DNA of 64,000 nucleotides from Flavobacteriales bacterium (GCA_019638085.1 JAHBUL010000005.1:62001-126000); one strand, 5' to 3'; counted from the stretch's first letter, positions 1-8,833 are shown. Program-made: numbers and translations. Notes: generated by a model not told the origin, from the sequence alone.

Positions 1-289
1 CGTATACGAAGTAGACCAAGCTGTCCTTGCTGCGCTGGCTGTCGCTGAAGTTGATGTCGCAGCTGTCGAGCACGGCGTTGCGCAGGTCTGCCAAGGTGAG
101 GTTCAGTGGTGCCAGTTGGGCTTCTGCCGCAGGCGTGGCCTTCACCAACGTGTTCTTCAGCCGGAGCTTCACGCGGTGGTTGGGCATCCAGTCCGTGTTC
201 TCCAGGCGCTTGCCGTAGATGGCCCATGCGAGCAGGCAACCAAGGCCGGTGCCGAAACCGAAGAGTACGAGGCGGCGAGTGAAGGTCAT
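1..289 (-). CDS. DUF4258-like small membrane-anchored protein (3' end cut by window)
   Basis: Partial leftward gene starting at the ATG at 289-287; at least 96 codons are visible and it runs off the window edge. The N-terminus (MTFTRRLVLFGFGTG...) gives one hydrophobic segment at about residues 6-24, followed by a soluble part with a DWMPNHRV motif and a CDINFSDSQ motif. This pattern resembles the small DUF4258-type proteins that I recall lying next to ald in Bacteroidota. It sits 157 bp downstream of ald on the same strand. Function unknown; the family assignment is from memory of the motif pattern. Confidence 0.6.
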   Translation of the reverse strand, partial: MTFTRRLVLFGFGTGLGCLLAWAIYGKRLENTDWMPNHRVKLRLKNTLVKATPAAEAQLAPLNLTLADLRNAVLDSCDINFSDSQRSKDSLVYFVY

Positions 290-361
290 GTCGATAGATC
301 AGCAAGATTCACCAGAAGAAGCAAAGAGAAGTGTGAATGGTGATTAGCGAATGGTGTCCCG

Positions 362-387
362 CCCCGATACATATCGGGGTGTATCGG
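362..387. repeat. CGATAC-core palindromic element
   Basis: CCCCGATACATATCGGGG at 362-379 is a near-perfect palindrome (only the central two bases break symmetry), followed by a half copy (TGTATCGGG). The same element occurs in opposite orientation at 47250-47267, and related forms with other arms occur near 19809, 22670, 23566 and 35786. It lies between ald and the small downstream gene and could act as a hairpin in the transcript. Confidence 0.7.
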
Positions 388-406
388 GAGGTGATCGGGC
401 GGCTGC

Positions 407-438
407 GACTCAAGACTCACGACTCCTGACTCAAGACT
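407..438. repeat. Heptamer array, GACTC+NN type
   Basis: Four and a half 7-bp units in tandem: GACTCAA, GACTCAC, GACTCCT, GACTCAA, GACT. The pentamer is constant and the last two bases vary. It is the reverse-complement orientation of the array at 55992-56031. Resembles the heptanucleotide STRR repeats described in heterocystous cyanobacteria. Confidence 0.8.
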
Positions 439-446
439 GAACATCC

Positions 447-1667
447 TCAGAATGCAGCAAGCATGATATCCAGGTCCTTGAATGGCAAGCGGTAGGCCTC
501 CGAAAGGATCTCGCTGGTGAGCGCACCATTGTACAGGTACACCCCGTGGCGCAGGCCCAGGTTGCGTTTGATCACATCCTCGAAGCGGCCCATTTCGCCC
601 ATGGTGAGCAGGATGGGAGTGAAGATGTTGGTGAGCGCATAGGATGCGGTACGCGGCACGCGGCTGGCGATGTTGGGTACGCAGTAATGGATCACGCCGT
701 ATTTCTTGAACACGGGATCCGTGAGGGTGGTCTGTTCGCTGGTCTCGAAGCAGCCTCCGCGGTCGATGCTGACATCCACGATCACACTGCCCGCCTTCAT
801 CTGGCCCACCATCTCGTCGGTGACCACCAAGGGTGTGCGGCCGTGTTCCGGCCTTAAGGCACCAATGGCCACATCGGCCTGCAACAGCGCTTGCTTGAGC
901 ACATCGGGCTGGATGATGCTGGTCCAGATGCGTGCACCGAGCGTGCTTTGTAGACGGCGCAAGCGATAGATGCTCTTGTCGAACACCTTCACGCTGGCGC
1001 CCACGCCCAATGCGGCCCGCGTGGCAAATTCGCCCACGGTGCCGGCACCGATCACCACTACCTCGGCAGGGGCCACCCCGCTGATGCCGCCGAGCATGAG
1101 GCCTTGTCCGCCCTTGTCGGTACTGAGGTGTTCGGCGGCGATCTGGATCGCTGTGTTACCGGCGATCTCGCCCATGGCCCGCACGATGGGGAAGATGCCT
1201 TCACGGTCCTTGATGAAGTCCCACGCCACGGCGGTGACCTTCTTCTCCATCATGCGCCGCAGGGACTCGCGGTGCTGGCCGCCCATCTGCAAGGCCGATA
1301 CCAGGATCTGTTTGTGGCGCAGCAAGGCGATCTCTTCCTCCACAGGGGCGGCCACCTTCAGGATCAGGTCGGATTCAAAGACCTCCTGCGCGCTGTCCGC
1401 AAGTTTCGCACCTGCCTCGCTGTAGTCACTGTCCTGGAACTGGACGCTACTGCCCACCCCGCGCTGCACCACAATGTCGTGGCCGCGGCTGGTGAGCACC
1501 GCCACGCTCGCCGGGGTCAGGGGAACGCGGTGCTCCTGGGGCGTGATCTCCTTGGGTATGCCAATGAGCAATCGCTTGTTCTTACCGCCCACCTCCATGG
1601 TCTGCTCCTGGGGGAGCATGGAGACCTCGCGGGCCAGTTGCTTCAACAGTTCACTGCTGGTGCTCAT
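447..1667 (-). CDS. ald: Alanine dehydrogenase family protein
   Basis: 406 residues, somewhat longer than characterised alanine dehydrogenases (about 370). The family catalyses NAD-dependent oxidative deamination of L-alanine to pyruvate. Visible are an N-terminal catalytic domain (GIPKEITPQEHRVPLTP) with the conserved lysine in LILKVAAP and a Rossmann NAD site (VIGAGTVGEFATRAAL, about residues 207-222). The active-site histidine of the Mycobacterium enzyme (in a YLHLA context) appears to be replaced by glutamine (ALQMGGQ), as in other long Bacteroidota members, so the physiological substrate is not certain. Its ATG overlaps the tsaE stop as ATGA (1664-1667), indicating translational coupling in a porX-tsaE-ald operon. 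Confidence 0.88.
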   Translation of the reverse strand: MSTSSELLKQLAREVSMLPQEQTMEVGGKNKRLLIGIPKEITPQEHRVPLTPASVAVLTSRGHDIVVQRGVGSSVQFQDSDYSEAGAKLADSAQEVFESDLILKVAAPVEEEIALLRHKQILVSALQMGGQHRESLRRMMEKKVTAVAWDFIKDREGIFPIVRAMGEIAGNTAIQIAAEHLSTDKGGQGLMLGGISGVAPAEVVVIGAGTVGEFATRAALGVGASVKVFDKSIYRLRRLQSTLGARIWTSIIQPDVLKQALLQADVAIGALRPEHGRTPLVVTDEMVGQMKAGSVIVDVSIDRGGCFETSEQTTLTDPVFKKYGVIHYCVPNIASRVPRTASYALTNIFTPILLTMGEMGRFEDVIKRNLGLRHGVYLYNGALTSEILSEAYRLPFKDLDIMLAAF

Positions 1668-2113
1668 GCCAAGTGCGTGGGGGCTGGTGAGTGTTGGATG
1701 ATCTCCAGGCTGCGGGCGCCATCCTCGGTCATGTTCATTATGATGTTCACGGTATCCGGTGGGTAGGAAGCTTGTCCGAGTTCAGGCCATTCCACGAAGC
1801 AGTAATGTCCGCTGTCGAGGTATTCGGAAAAACCGATGCCTTCCAGTTCTTCCGCTTTGTTCAGGCGGTAAAGGTCGAAATGATAGACCGTGTTCCCGTC
1901 ATGGCTGCGGTATTCGTTCACAATGGAGTAGGATGGACTGGCCATCCCTGTTTCCACCCCCAGCACCGCGCACAACCCCTTGATCAAGGTGGTCTTGCCC
2001 ACGCCCATGGGGCCGTTGAAGGTGAATACCCGGCGCTCCGGACACGCCCCCAAGAGGGCGGCTGCCACGTCAGCAACGTCCTCAGGGCGGCGTAGTTCCA
2101 GCAGGATGCTCAT
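1664..2113 (-). CDS. tsaE: tRNA threonylcarbamoyladenosine biosynthesis ATPase TsaE
   Basis: 149 residues, the usual TsaE length. TsaE is the P-loop ATPase that works with TsaB and TsaD to install N6-threonylcarbamoyl on A37 of ANN-decoding tRNAs. The Walker A motif GPMGVGKTT (about residues 35-43) and the conserved YHFDLYRL and FVEWPE motifs are all present. It begins 4 bp after the porX stop and overlaps ald by 4 bp, so the three genes are almost certainly co-transcribed. No tsaB or tsaD in the window. Confidence 0.93.
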   Translation of the reverse strand: MSILLELRRPEDVADVAAALLGACPERRVFTFNGPMGVGKTTLIKGLCAVLGVETGMASPSYSIVNEYRSHDGNTVYHFDLYRLNKAEELEGIGFSEYLDSGHYCFVEWPELGQASYPPDTVNIIMNMTEDGARSLEIIQHSPAPTHLA

Positions 2114-2117
2114 GGGA

Positions 2118-3671
2118 TCAACGCGGTTTCATGTAGGCGATGGGCACCAGCATCTCCTCCAAGGAAATGCCCCCGTGCTGGAAGGTGTTCCGGTAGAAGT
2201 TCACGAAGTGGTTGTAGTTATTGGGATAGACGAAGTAGAGGTCCTTCTTGGCGAAGATAAACGAGCTGCTCACATTGGCACGCGGCAGAAAACCTTGGCT
2301 GGGATCCTTGATGGCGAGCACATCCTTGGCCTCGTAGGTGAGGTTGCGGCCGTGCTTGTAGCGCAGGTTGGTATTGGTGTTGCGGTCGCCGATCACCTTG
2401 CTTGGTTGCGTAACGCGCACGGTGCCATGGTCGGTGGTGATCACTACGCGGCCACCCTTCTCGGCGATGGTCTTCAGGATGTCCAACAAGGGGCTGTGGT
2501 TGAACCAGCTGAGGGTGAGCGAGCGGTAGGCGGCCTCATCCTCGGCCAATTCGCGGATCACCTCCATCTCCGTGCGGGCATGGCTCAGCATGTCCACGAA
2601 GTTGTAAACGATGGCGTTGAAAGGGTTCTCCATCAGGTTCCCCACGTTCTCCGCCAGTTTCTTGCCTGCGGCGAAATTCGTGATCTTGTGGTAGCTGGTC
2701 TTCACCCGCTTGCCCAAGTTCTTCAGCTGCTCCTCCATGAACTCGTCCTCGTGCGCATTCTTGCTGCCTTCGTCCTCTTCGCTGAGCCACTTGCCCGGGA
2801 ACCGCTTTTGGATGTCACCGGGCATCATGCCCGCGAAGATCGCGTTGCGGGCGTATTGGGTGGCCGTGGGCAGGATGCTGTAGAACTGGCCCTGTTCCTC
2901 CACTTTGAACAGGGAACTGACGATCGGTTCGATGGTCCGCCATTGGTCCAAGCGCAGGTTGTCGATCAGCACCAGAAAGAGCGGGCCCTGCTTCTCATCG
3001 ATCAACGGCGCGATCTTGTTCTTGAAGATCTGGTGGCTCTGCAAGGGCACATCGTCGCCTTTGTTGTTCACCCAATCCAGATAGTTCTTCTCCACGAAGC
3101 GGCTGAAGAGGTCGTTGGCCTCGGCCCATTGGCTGCGTAGGATCTCGGTCATCCCTTGGTCGGGATTGCCGCTGAGGTCCAGCTCCCAGCGCACAAGCTC
3201 ATCATACAGCTGCATCCAGTCCCCCGTGCTCAAGCGATCGCCGAGGCGCATGCCCAGCCGCCCGAACTGTTGCTGGTAGCTGCTGGTGGTCTTCTCGCTC
3301 ACCAAGCGGCTGCCGTCGAGGTGCTTCTTCAGCGCGAGCAGGATCTGGTTGGGGTTCACCGGCTTGATCAGGTAGTCGCTGATCTTGCTGCCGATGGCCT
3401 CTTCCATGATGCTCTCTTCCTCGCTCTTGGTGATCATGATCACCGGGGTGCGCGGGCTGATGCCTTTCACACGGGTCAACGTTTCCAGGCCGCTGAGGCC
3501 AGGCATGTTCTCATCGAGGAAGATGATGTCGAATTCTTGCTTGCCCACCGCATCCACGGCATCCAGGCCACTGTTCACTGTTTCCACGGCATAGCCTTTC
3601 CCTTCCAGGAAGAGCACATGCGGACGCAACAGGTCGATCTCGTCGTCCGCCCAAAGGATCTTCACGCTCAT
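2118..3671 (-). CDS. porX: PorX-type response regulator with PglZ domain
   Basis: 517 residues. The N-terminal receiver domain shows the acidic pair (WADDE), the phospho-acceptor Asp in FDIIFLDENMPG (about residue 54) and the conserved Lys in YLIKPVN. A linker leads to a PglZ (alkaline-phosphatase superfamily) domain with metal-site motifs LVLIDNLRLDQW and ITTDHGT. PorX is the response regulator that, with the sensor PorY, controls T9SS gene expression in Bacteroidota; zinc-dependent phosphodiesterase activity has been reported for this domain. It is the first gene of the porX-tsaE-ald operon and is divergent from the HD gene. The presence of many T9SS cargo genes fits. porY is not in the window. 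Confidence 0.93.
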   Translation of the reverse strand: MSVKILWADDEIDLLRPHVLFLEGKGYAVETVNSGLDAVDAVGKQEFDIIFLDENMPGLSGLETLTRVKGISPRTPVIMITKSEEESIMEEAIGSKISDYLIKPVNPNQILLALKKHLDGSRLVSEKTTSSYQQQFGRLGMRLGDRLSTGDWMQLYDELVRWELDLSGNPDQGMTEILRSQWAEANDLFSRFVEKNYLDWVNNKGDDVPLQSHQIFKNKIAPLIDEKQGPLFLVLIDNLRLDQWRTIEPIVSSLFKVEEQGQFYSILPTATQYARNAIFAGMMPGDIQKRFPGKWLSEEDEGSKNAHEDEFMEEQLKNLGKRVKTSYHKITNFAAGKKLAENVGNLMENPFNAIVYNFVDMLSHARTEMEVIRELAEDEAAYRSLTLSWFNHSPLLDILKTIAEKGGRVVITTDHGTVRVTQPSKVIGDRNTNTNLRYKHGRNLTYEAKDVLAIKDPSQGFLPRANVSSSFIFAKKDLYFVYPNNYNHFVNFYRNTFQHGGISLEEMLVPIAYMKPR

Positions 3672-3828
3672 ACAGGTTCAAAGCAACGGGGAAAGGGCCA
3701 TCGGCGCAGCATGCACCGGGCCGTTCCGCTTACTTTAGGACCGTGAAATTACGCTGCATCCAGGGAAGGGCCGGTATGTGTACCACAAAGAACGTAAAGG
3801 CAGAGGCATAATGAGGTTTGACAAAAAT

Positions 3829-3889
3829 GACCGGTACCGGGTACCGGGTACCGAATACCGGGTACCGAATGCCGTGGCCGGGTACCGCA
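3829..3889. repeat. Heptamer array, TACCG+NN type
   Basis: Units TACCGGG, TACCGGG, TACCGAA, TACCGGG, TACCGAA, then TGCCGTG, a 6-bp GCCGGG and a last TACCG. It fills much of the shared upstream region between porX and the HD phosphohydrolase and is followed by decayed copies up to about 3930. A TTG codon at 3897 that could start the HD ORF early lies inside this decayed part, which argues for the later GTG start. Confidence 0.75.
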
Positions 3890-3938
3890 CTCGGCATTGT
3901 ACGCAGTACCCTACGCCCGGTACTCAATACCAAAACTA

Positions 3939-5156
3939 GTGTCCACCAAGATCCTCAACGACCCCATCCACGGATTCATCACCGTGCCGCACCCGTTGCT
4001 GCTGCGCTTGATCGACCATCCTTGGTTCCAGCGGCTGCGCTACATCAAGCAACTGGGGCTTTCGCACTTGGTCTACCCGGGGGCCTTGCACACCCGTTTT
4101 CACCACGCCATCGGTGCCATGCATTTGATGGGCTTGGCCATTGAGAGCCTGCGTGTGAAAGGTCATGCGGTCACGGACGAGGAATCCTTGGGAGCGCACG
4201 TCGCCATCCTGCTGCACGACATCGGCCATGGGCCCTTCAGCCATGCGCTGGAGCACAGCATTGTGGACGGCATCAGCCATGAAGGTGTGGGAGCCTTGGT
4301 GATGGACAAACTGAACGCGGATTTCGATGGCGCCTTGGACCTCGGCATCGCCATCTTCCATGATCGATACCCCAAGCACATGCTCCACCAGTTGGTGAGC
4401 GGACAGCTGGACGTGGACCGCATGGATTACCTGAACCGCGACAGCTTCTACACCGGAGTGAGCGAAGGGGTGATCGGCGGCGACCGCATCATCAAGATGC
4501 TCCAAGTGGTGGACGATCGGCTGGTGGTGGAGGAGAAGGCGATCTACAGCATCGAGAAGTTCATCGTGGCGCGCCGCCTGATGTACTGGCAGGTGTATTT
4601 GCACAAGACCGTGCTGGCCTGCGAGCAGATGCTCGTGCAAACGCTGAGGCGGGCCAAGACGCTCGGGTTGGAGGGCGCGCCTCTTTTCGGCTCACCGGCG
4701 CTGCTCGGTTTCCTACGGGAGCGCAGGGATCGGGCCTCCTTCGATGACCCCAAGGTATTGGCGGATTTCATGCGATTGGATGACCACGACATCATGGGCG
4801 CGGTGAAGGTGTGGTGCGACCATCCGGACAAGGTGCTTTCACAACTCGCAAATGATCTGGTGCATCGCCACAACCTGCGCATCCGCCTGCAGAACGAACC
4901 ATGGAATGAAGTGCACATCGCTGAGTTGCGCGAAAAGGTGGCCGCACAACTTGGCATCTCCACAACCGACGCCGCACACTTCGTAATCACCGGCAGCATC
5001 GTGAACAACGCGTACGATCCCGGCAAGGACCGCATCGAATTGCGCTACAAGGACGGCACGTTGCGGGACATCGCCGAAGCCAGTGACAACCTCGGCATTC
5101 AAGCGCTGGCGCGGCCGGTGACGAAGTGGTACCTGGCGTGGCCGCGGTGGATGTAG
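3939..5156 (+). CDS. HD-domain phosphohydrolase
   Basis: 405 residues from the GTG at 3939, chosen because the family normally begins a few residues before the conserved ILNDPIHGFI motif; an upstream TTG (3897) would add 14 residues of repeat-derived sequence. Metal-binding HD motifs are clear: HTRFHHAIGAMHL and LLHDIGHGPFSHALEHS, the fold of dGTPase-like and YdhJ/YwfO-like hydrolases. The C-terminal 100 residues (from VLSQLANDLV) recur as a detached fragment at 9511-9867. In many relatives, as I recall, this gene directly precedes lpxD; here 10.5 kb of accessory genes intervene. Its stop is 1 bp from the convergent stop of the L-domain gene. Substrate unknown. Confidence 0.88.
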   Translation: MSTKILNDPIHGFITVPHPLLLRLIDHPWFQRLRYIKQLGLSHLVYPGALHTRFHHAIGAMHLMGLAIESLRVKGHAVTDEESLGAHVAILLHDIGHGPFSHALEHSIVDGISHEGVGALVMDKLNADFDGALDLGIAIFHDRYPKHMLHQLVSGQLDVDRMDYLNRDSFYTGVSEGVIGGDRIIKMLQVVDDRLVVEEKAIYSIEKFIVARRLMYWQVYLHKTVLACEQMLVQTLRRAKTLGLEGAPLFGSPALLGFLRERRDRASFDDPKVLADFMRLDDHDIMGAVKVWCDHPDKVLSQLANDLVHRHNLRIRLQNEPWNEVHIAELREKVAAQLGISTTDAAHFVITGSIVNNAYDPGKDRIELRYKDGTLRDIAEASDNLGIQALARPVTKWYLAWPRWM

Positions 5157-5157
5157 A

Positions 5158-6375
5158 TCACTCCCTCACCACCATCCGCGTGTCCACCCGATCGTTCGTA
5201 CGCAACTGGAGGATGTACGCACCGGGATGCAGCTCGGCAAGGTCCAGAAGCACAGGGCCTTCAGCATTGATGGGGAACCGTGCAGTGCGCAGGAGCCTGC
5301 CCATCTGGTCCAGCAGATCCAATTCCGCCGGGCCGTTCAGTTCGGCTCTGATCATCACCGGGCCGTTGGTGGGGTTCGGAAAAACGGTGATCGCCGCCAC
5401 CTCCTGCTTCCCCTCCTCCACCGAAAGCAGTGTGCATGCCTCTTCCACCTCCGCCCGCGAGGAGCAGCCGGTGGCGTTGCCGGTGATGTTGGCCAGGTTC
5501 TCCGGTAGACCCAGGTAGGTGCACAGGTTCTCCGCCGCGCATTGGAACAGGCCGGGGTTGTTCACGATGATGAGGTTGAGGATGGTGTTGGGATCGATGT
5601 TCTCCAGGCCGTCAAGCGACATCAGCCCCGAACTGCCCATCACCCGGAGCACACCGTTGATGGAGGTGATGCCGGCGAGCTCCTGTAGGCTGAGGATTGC
5701 GGTGTTGCCAATGAGCGACAAGGGCCCGCCGAGCGAGGTGAGCCCAAGGGCCGCGCTGAGGTCCATCAGTTGCGGGTTGTTCATCAGGTCCAAGCCGCCG
5801 CCGATGCTGATGGGCGCCAGGCCTTGCATGCTGGCCAGTGCGGTGTTGTCGCGTATGATGAGCGACCCGCTGATGGTCTCAATGCCTTCCAGGCCTTGCA
5901 GGTCGGTGAGCCCCGGGCTGTCCGAGATGTCCAGGTAGCTGCCCACGCTGATGATGTTCTGCAGGCCCGCAAGGCTGGTGAGGCTGTTGTTCTCGCTCAC
6001 CTCCATGAGGCCACCCACCGTGGTGAGGCCGGACAAGCCGGACATGTCGGTGAGCTGGGCATTGCCGGTGATGCCGAGGCTGCCCCCCACGCTGGTGATG
6101 TTCTCCAGGCCGGCGAGGTTCGTGAGCTGCGGATTGAGCCCCACCTGCAAGTAGCCTTCCACGGCGGTAAGCTGGGCCAAGGGGGTGAGGTCAGTGATGT
6201 TGCCTTGCCCGATGAGCAGGAAGCCCTGGATGGTGGTACATCCGGGATGGTCCGTGGGAAAGCTGTTCACCTGGGCCTGGGTGCTGAGGGCGATGCCTTC
6301 GGGCAGGCAGCCTTGGGCCTGTGCGAACGAGATGCTGCCGATGGCGCAGACAAGAAGGGTGAGTTGGCGTAGCAT
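5158..6375 (-). CDS. Receptor L-domain (leucine-rich) surface protein, T9SS cargo
   Basis: 405 residues. Signal peptide about 1-20 (ending FAQAQ), then a run of about ten leucine-rich repeats of 20-24 residues (GLENITSVGGSLGITGN, GLSGLTTVGGLMEV) at roughly 50-280, typical of the receptor L-domain fold. A short Cys-containing segment (FQCAAENLCTYLGLP, ATGCSS) precedes a type A T9SS sorting domain at about 328-405 (VFPNPTNGPVMIRAEL ... GAYILQLRTNDRVDTRMVVRE). It should cross the outer membrane through T9SS and be anchored or released. Tandem paralogue of the next gene, 11 bp away. Ligand unknown; adhesion or glycan recognition is inference. Confidence 0.87.
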   Translation of the reverse strand: MLRQLTLLVCAIGSISFAQAQGCLPEGIALSTQAQVNSFPTDHPGCTTIQGFLLIGQGNITDLTPLAQLTAVEGYLQVGLNPQLTNLAGLENITSVGGSLGITGNAQLTDMSGLSGLTTVGGLMEVSENNSLTSLAGLQNIISVGSYLDISDSPGLTDLQGLEGIETISGSLIIRDNTALASMQGLAPISIGGGLDLMNNPQLMDLSAALGLTSLGGPLSLIGNTAILSLQELAGITSINGVLRVMGSSGLMSLDGLENIDPNTILNLIIVNNPGLFQCAAENLCTYLGLPENLANITGNATGCSSRAEVEEACTLLSVEEGKQEVAAITVFPNPTNGPVMIRAELNGPAELDLLDQMGRLLRTARFPINAEGPVLLDLAELHPGAYILQLRTNDRVDTRMVVRE

Positions 6376-6386
6376 GGCGACAGGGT

Positions 6387-7661
6387 TCAGGGGTGTGACC
6401 GTTCGATGATCAAACGTGCCGTGGCGATGCCCTTATCGCCCTGCACCTGCAGCAGGTAGGCGCCCGGCAGCAGGTGGGCAAGGTGGAGCGTGTGCGCAGC
6501 GCCCGTGGCGGCGGTCACACGCTCCTGGTGCACGGTGCGGCCGGCCGGATCGTACACGCGCAGATCCACAGGGGGCTGCCAGGAACCCTGCAGGTGTACC
6601 ACCCCGAGCGATGGGTTGGGAAAGAGCTGCACGGCCAGGCCGGCAGCTGCGGTGGCATCGGCAATGGAGGTGCTGGCGCACGCGGCCTCCACTTCGGCCA
6701 CGCTGGCACAGCCGGCCGCGTTGTTGGCAATGGTGGGTTGGGCATCCGGCAGGCCGAGGTAGGCACAGATGTTCCCCAACGCGCAGTCGGACACGCCCGG
6801 CAGGTCCTGCAGCAGCAGTTGGGTGATGGTGGTGGGATCGATGTTCTGCAGCGGGGAGAGGTCGGTGAGCAGGGAACAATCCTGAACGCGCAGGTAGCCT
6901 CCCAAGGCGGTGACACCAGCGAGATCCTCCAGGCTGGCCAGTGCGGCGTTGTCCTGCAGGTTGATCGCGCCCCCAATGCTGGTGAGCCCGCTGGCGGCGC
7001 TTAGGTCCGTGAGCTGCGGGTTCCCCTTCACCCAGAAGGCGGCGCCTACGCTCTGGGGCGCGAGGCCGTTCATGCTCTGCAGGGCGGTATTGCCTTCCAC
7101 CGCGACCGCGCCACCCACGTCCACCAGGCCCTCCAGCCCTTGCAGGTCCGTGAGTTCATCGTTCAGGCGAATGGAGACGTTCCCGCCGGTGGAGCTCAGC
7201 GAGCCCAAGCCTTCAAGACTGGTGAGGCTCTGATTCAGACGCACTTCCAGCAGCCCGCCCACGGTGGTGAGGTTGGAAAGTGCGGTGATGTCCGCGAGGT
7301 TGTCGTTCTCGTCCAGCCTCACGTAGCCCCCCACGCTGGCGAGGTTGTCCAAGCCGTCGAGCGACTCCAAGCCCAGTGTGAACTCCACCAGCAGATAGCC
7401 GCCCACGGTGGTGATCTGCGAAAGTGGTGTAAGGTCGGTGATGCCGCCTGCGAAGCCATCGTTGCTGGGCCCGATCTTCAGGAAGCCATCGATCTGGGTG
7501 CAGCCGGGGTGGTTGATGGGGAAGGCGTTCACCTCGGATTGCAGGTTGAAGGTGATGCCCTGGGGCAGGCAGTTCTGGGCGTGGGCGATCGAAAGGCTTC
7601 CGGCGCCTGCCAGCAGGAGGGTGATGATGCGATGCATGGTCGTACAGGGTTTTTCGTTCAT
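6387..7661 (-). CDS. Receptor L-domain (leucine-rich) surface protein, T9SS cargo, paralogue
   Basis: 424 residues, same architecture as the downstream gene: signal peptide (residues about 6-28, ending SIAHAQ), the shared CLPQGITF and NAFPINHPGC motifs, ten leucine-rich repeats, Cys pair region (CALGNICAYLGLPDAQ, AAGCAS) and a type A sorting domain (LFPNPSLGVVHLQGSW ... LLPGAYLLQVQGDKGIATARLIIE). The two genes are an evident tandem duplication with divergence along the repeats and conserved ends. An internal ATG at codon 9 (MHRIITLL) could also be the start. Likely surface recognition protein. Confidence 0.87.
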   Translation of the reverse strand: MNEKPCTTMHRIITLLLAGAGSLSIAHAQNCLPQGITFNLQSEVNAFPINHPGCTQIDGFLKIGPSNDGFAGGITDLTPLSQITTVGGYLLVEFTLGLESLDGLDNLASVGGYVRLDENDNLADITALSNLTTVGGLLEVRLNQSLTSLEGLGSLSSTGGNVSIRLNDELTDLQGLEGLVDVGGAVAVEGNTALQSMNGLAPQSVGAAFWVKGNPQLTDLSAASGLTSIGGAINLQDNAALASLEDLAGVTALGGYLRVQDCSLLTDLSPLQNIDPTTITQLLLQDLPGVSDCALGNICAYLGLPDAQPTIANNAAGCASVAEVEAACASTSIADATAAAGLAVQLFPNPSLGVVHLQGSWQPPVDLRVYDPAGRTVHQERVTAATGAAHTLHLAHLLPGAYLLQVQGDKGIATARLIIERSHP

Positions 7662-7668
7662 CCGGGGA

Positions 7669-8679
7669 TCATTCCTTGATCAGGCGGGCCGTGGCCACGC
7701 CCTGTTGGCTGCGCACTTCCAGCAGGTGGATGCCGCTGCTGAGCGTGGAGATGTCCACGGCATGGCGGAGCAGGCCACCGCCCGCGGTGCTGCCACTGAG
7801 CACCTCCCGGCCCAACGCATCCAGCACGCGGTAGTGTACCGTTCCGCTGGCCTCCAGCTCCATGGTCACCACATCGTGCATCGGGTTGGGATAGGTGCGC
7901 ATGGGCAGCTGCGCTTGTTCGGCGATGGAGGTGGCACTGGAGTAGCTTACCAGCGCGGCCGTGGCACCGATCTCGGTACCGAACTCATCGGTCTCCAGGG
8001 AGAAGACGAGCAGCGGGAAGGGGATGCCGCTCTTCACCCAGCGCCACTCCTCGCGGGAGCTCACCATCTCGAAGGGCACGCCGATGTCCACGCTCAAGGT
8101 CTCCACCTGTTGGGCATGGATTCGCAGCACATCGGTGTAGGTGGCATTGGGCAGGATCAGGGTACCGTAGCCGTCCACGCTCCAGGTGTGCTGCCCCGTG
8201 AGCAGGGCCGGGAAGCCTACGAAGTCCTCCGTGGACCCATAGGTGTCCGAGCCGTTGCTGGTGGCCGTGAGCGGGGTGGTGAAGAAGGTGATGGGGTCGG
8301 TGTTGATGCTGCTGACCCCAGTATTGCCGTCGAACACGTGTTCCCCATGTTCGGTGAAGCCACCGTTGAGATCGAAGAAGGCATGGAGGGTGAAGTCCGC
8401 GTCCATTTCGGCGTACAAGGCCATGGTGGCACCGGGGAAATCGGATGCCATCGTGGTGCTTGCCGCGCTAACCGCCGTGTAGGTGAACTCCCCACCGCTG
8501 AACCCGGGTGCAGCGAAGTTCCAGGTGGCGTTCGCGCCGCCCGGACCGGCATCACTGATCGGGAAGGTGGGATCGATCACCAGCTGGTCGCCCACGTTCA
8601 GGACCACCTGCGGAATGGTGGGCTGCGCGAAAGCGCCGGTGGCAGCGAGGAAGAGAATTGGGGTAAGGGTGCGGTTCAT
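7669..8679 (-). CDS. T9SS-secreted protein of unknown function
   Basis: 336 residues from the ATG at 8679, chosen because it gives an immediate signal peptide (MNRTLTPILFLAATGAFAQ); the open frame extends upstream without one. The mature part is beta-rich with no recognised domain; the C-terminus (TYPNPMHDVVTMELEA ... GIHLLEVRSQQGVATARLIKE) is a type A sorting domain. It resembles the protein at 43124-44128 in layout (opening AQP/AQT, an aromatic-rich middle, LRI/LRVK strand before the linker). It lies 8 bp upstream of the L-domain pair, so the three may be one transcription unit. Confidence 0.83.
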   Translation of the reverse strand: MNRTLTPILFLAATGAFAQPTIPQVVLNVGDQLVIDPTFPISDAGPGGANATWNFAAPGFSGGEFTYTAVSAASTTMASDFPGATMALYAEMDADFTLHAFFDLNGGFTEHGEHVFDGNTGVSSINTDPITFFTTPLTATSNGSDTYGSTEDFVGFPALLTGQHTWSVDGYGTLILPNATYTDVLRIHAQQVETLSVDIGVPFEMVSSREEWRWVKSGIPFPLLVFSLETDEFGTEIGATAALVSYSSATSIAEQAQLPMRTYPNPMHDVVTMELEASGTVHYRVLDALGREVLSGSTAGGGLLRHAVDISTLSSGIHLLEVRSQQGVATARLIKE

Positions 8680-8733
8680 GGTGTGGGGGTTGCTGGTAAT
8701 GTTGTGATGCGGGTGAGGAAACGCACCCGTAGC

Positions 8734-8752
8734 GTCGACCCATCGGGTCGAC
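8734..8752. repeat. GTCGACCC hairpin
   Basis: GTCGACCC-ATC-GGGTCGAC is a perfect 8-bp stem with a 3-base loop; a decayed second half (TGTCGACCCAAGGGACGAC) follows at about 8780-8800. It lies between two leftward genes and could be a terminator for the upstream one, though no T-run follows it on the minus strand. Confidence 0.6.
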
Positions 8753-8833
8753 ATTTTCGTATCGTTCCACAGCAACGTGTTGTCGACCCAAGGGACGACG
8801 GTACAGGTGCATGGGTGAAGATTTTGCGTTCCA

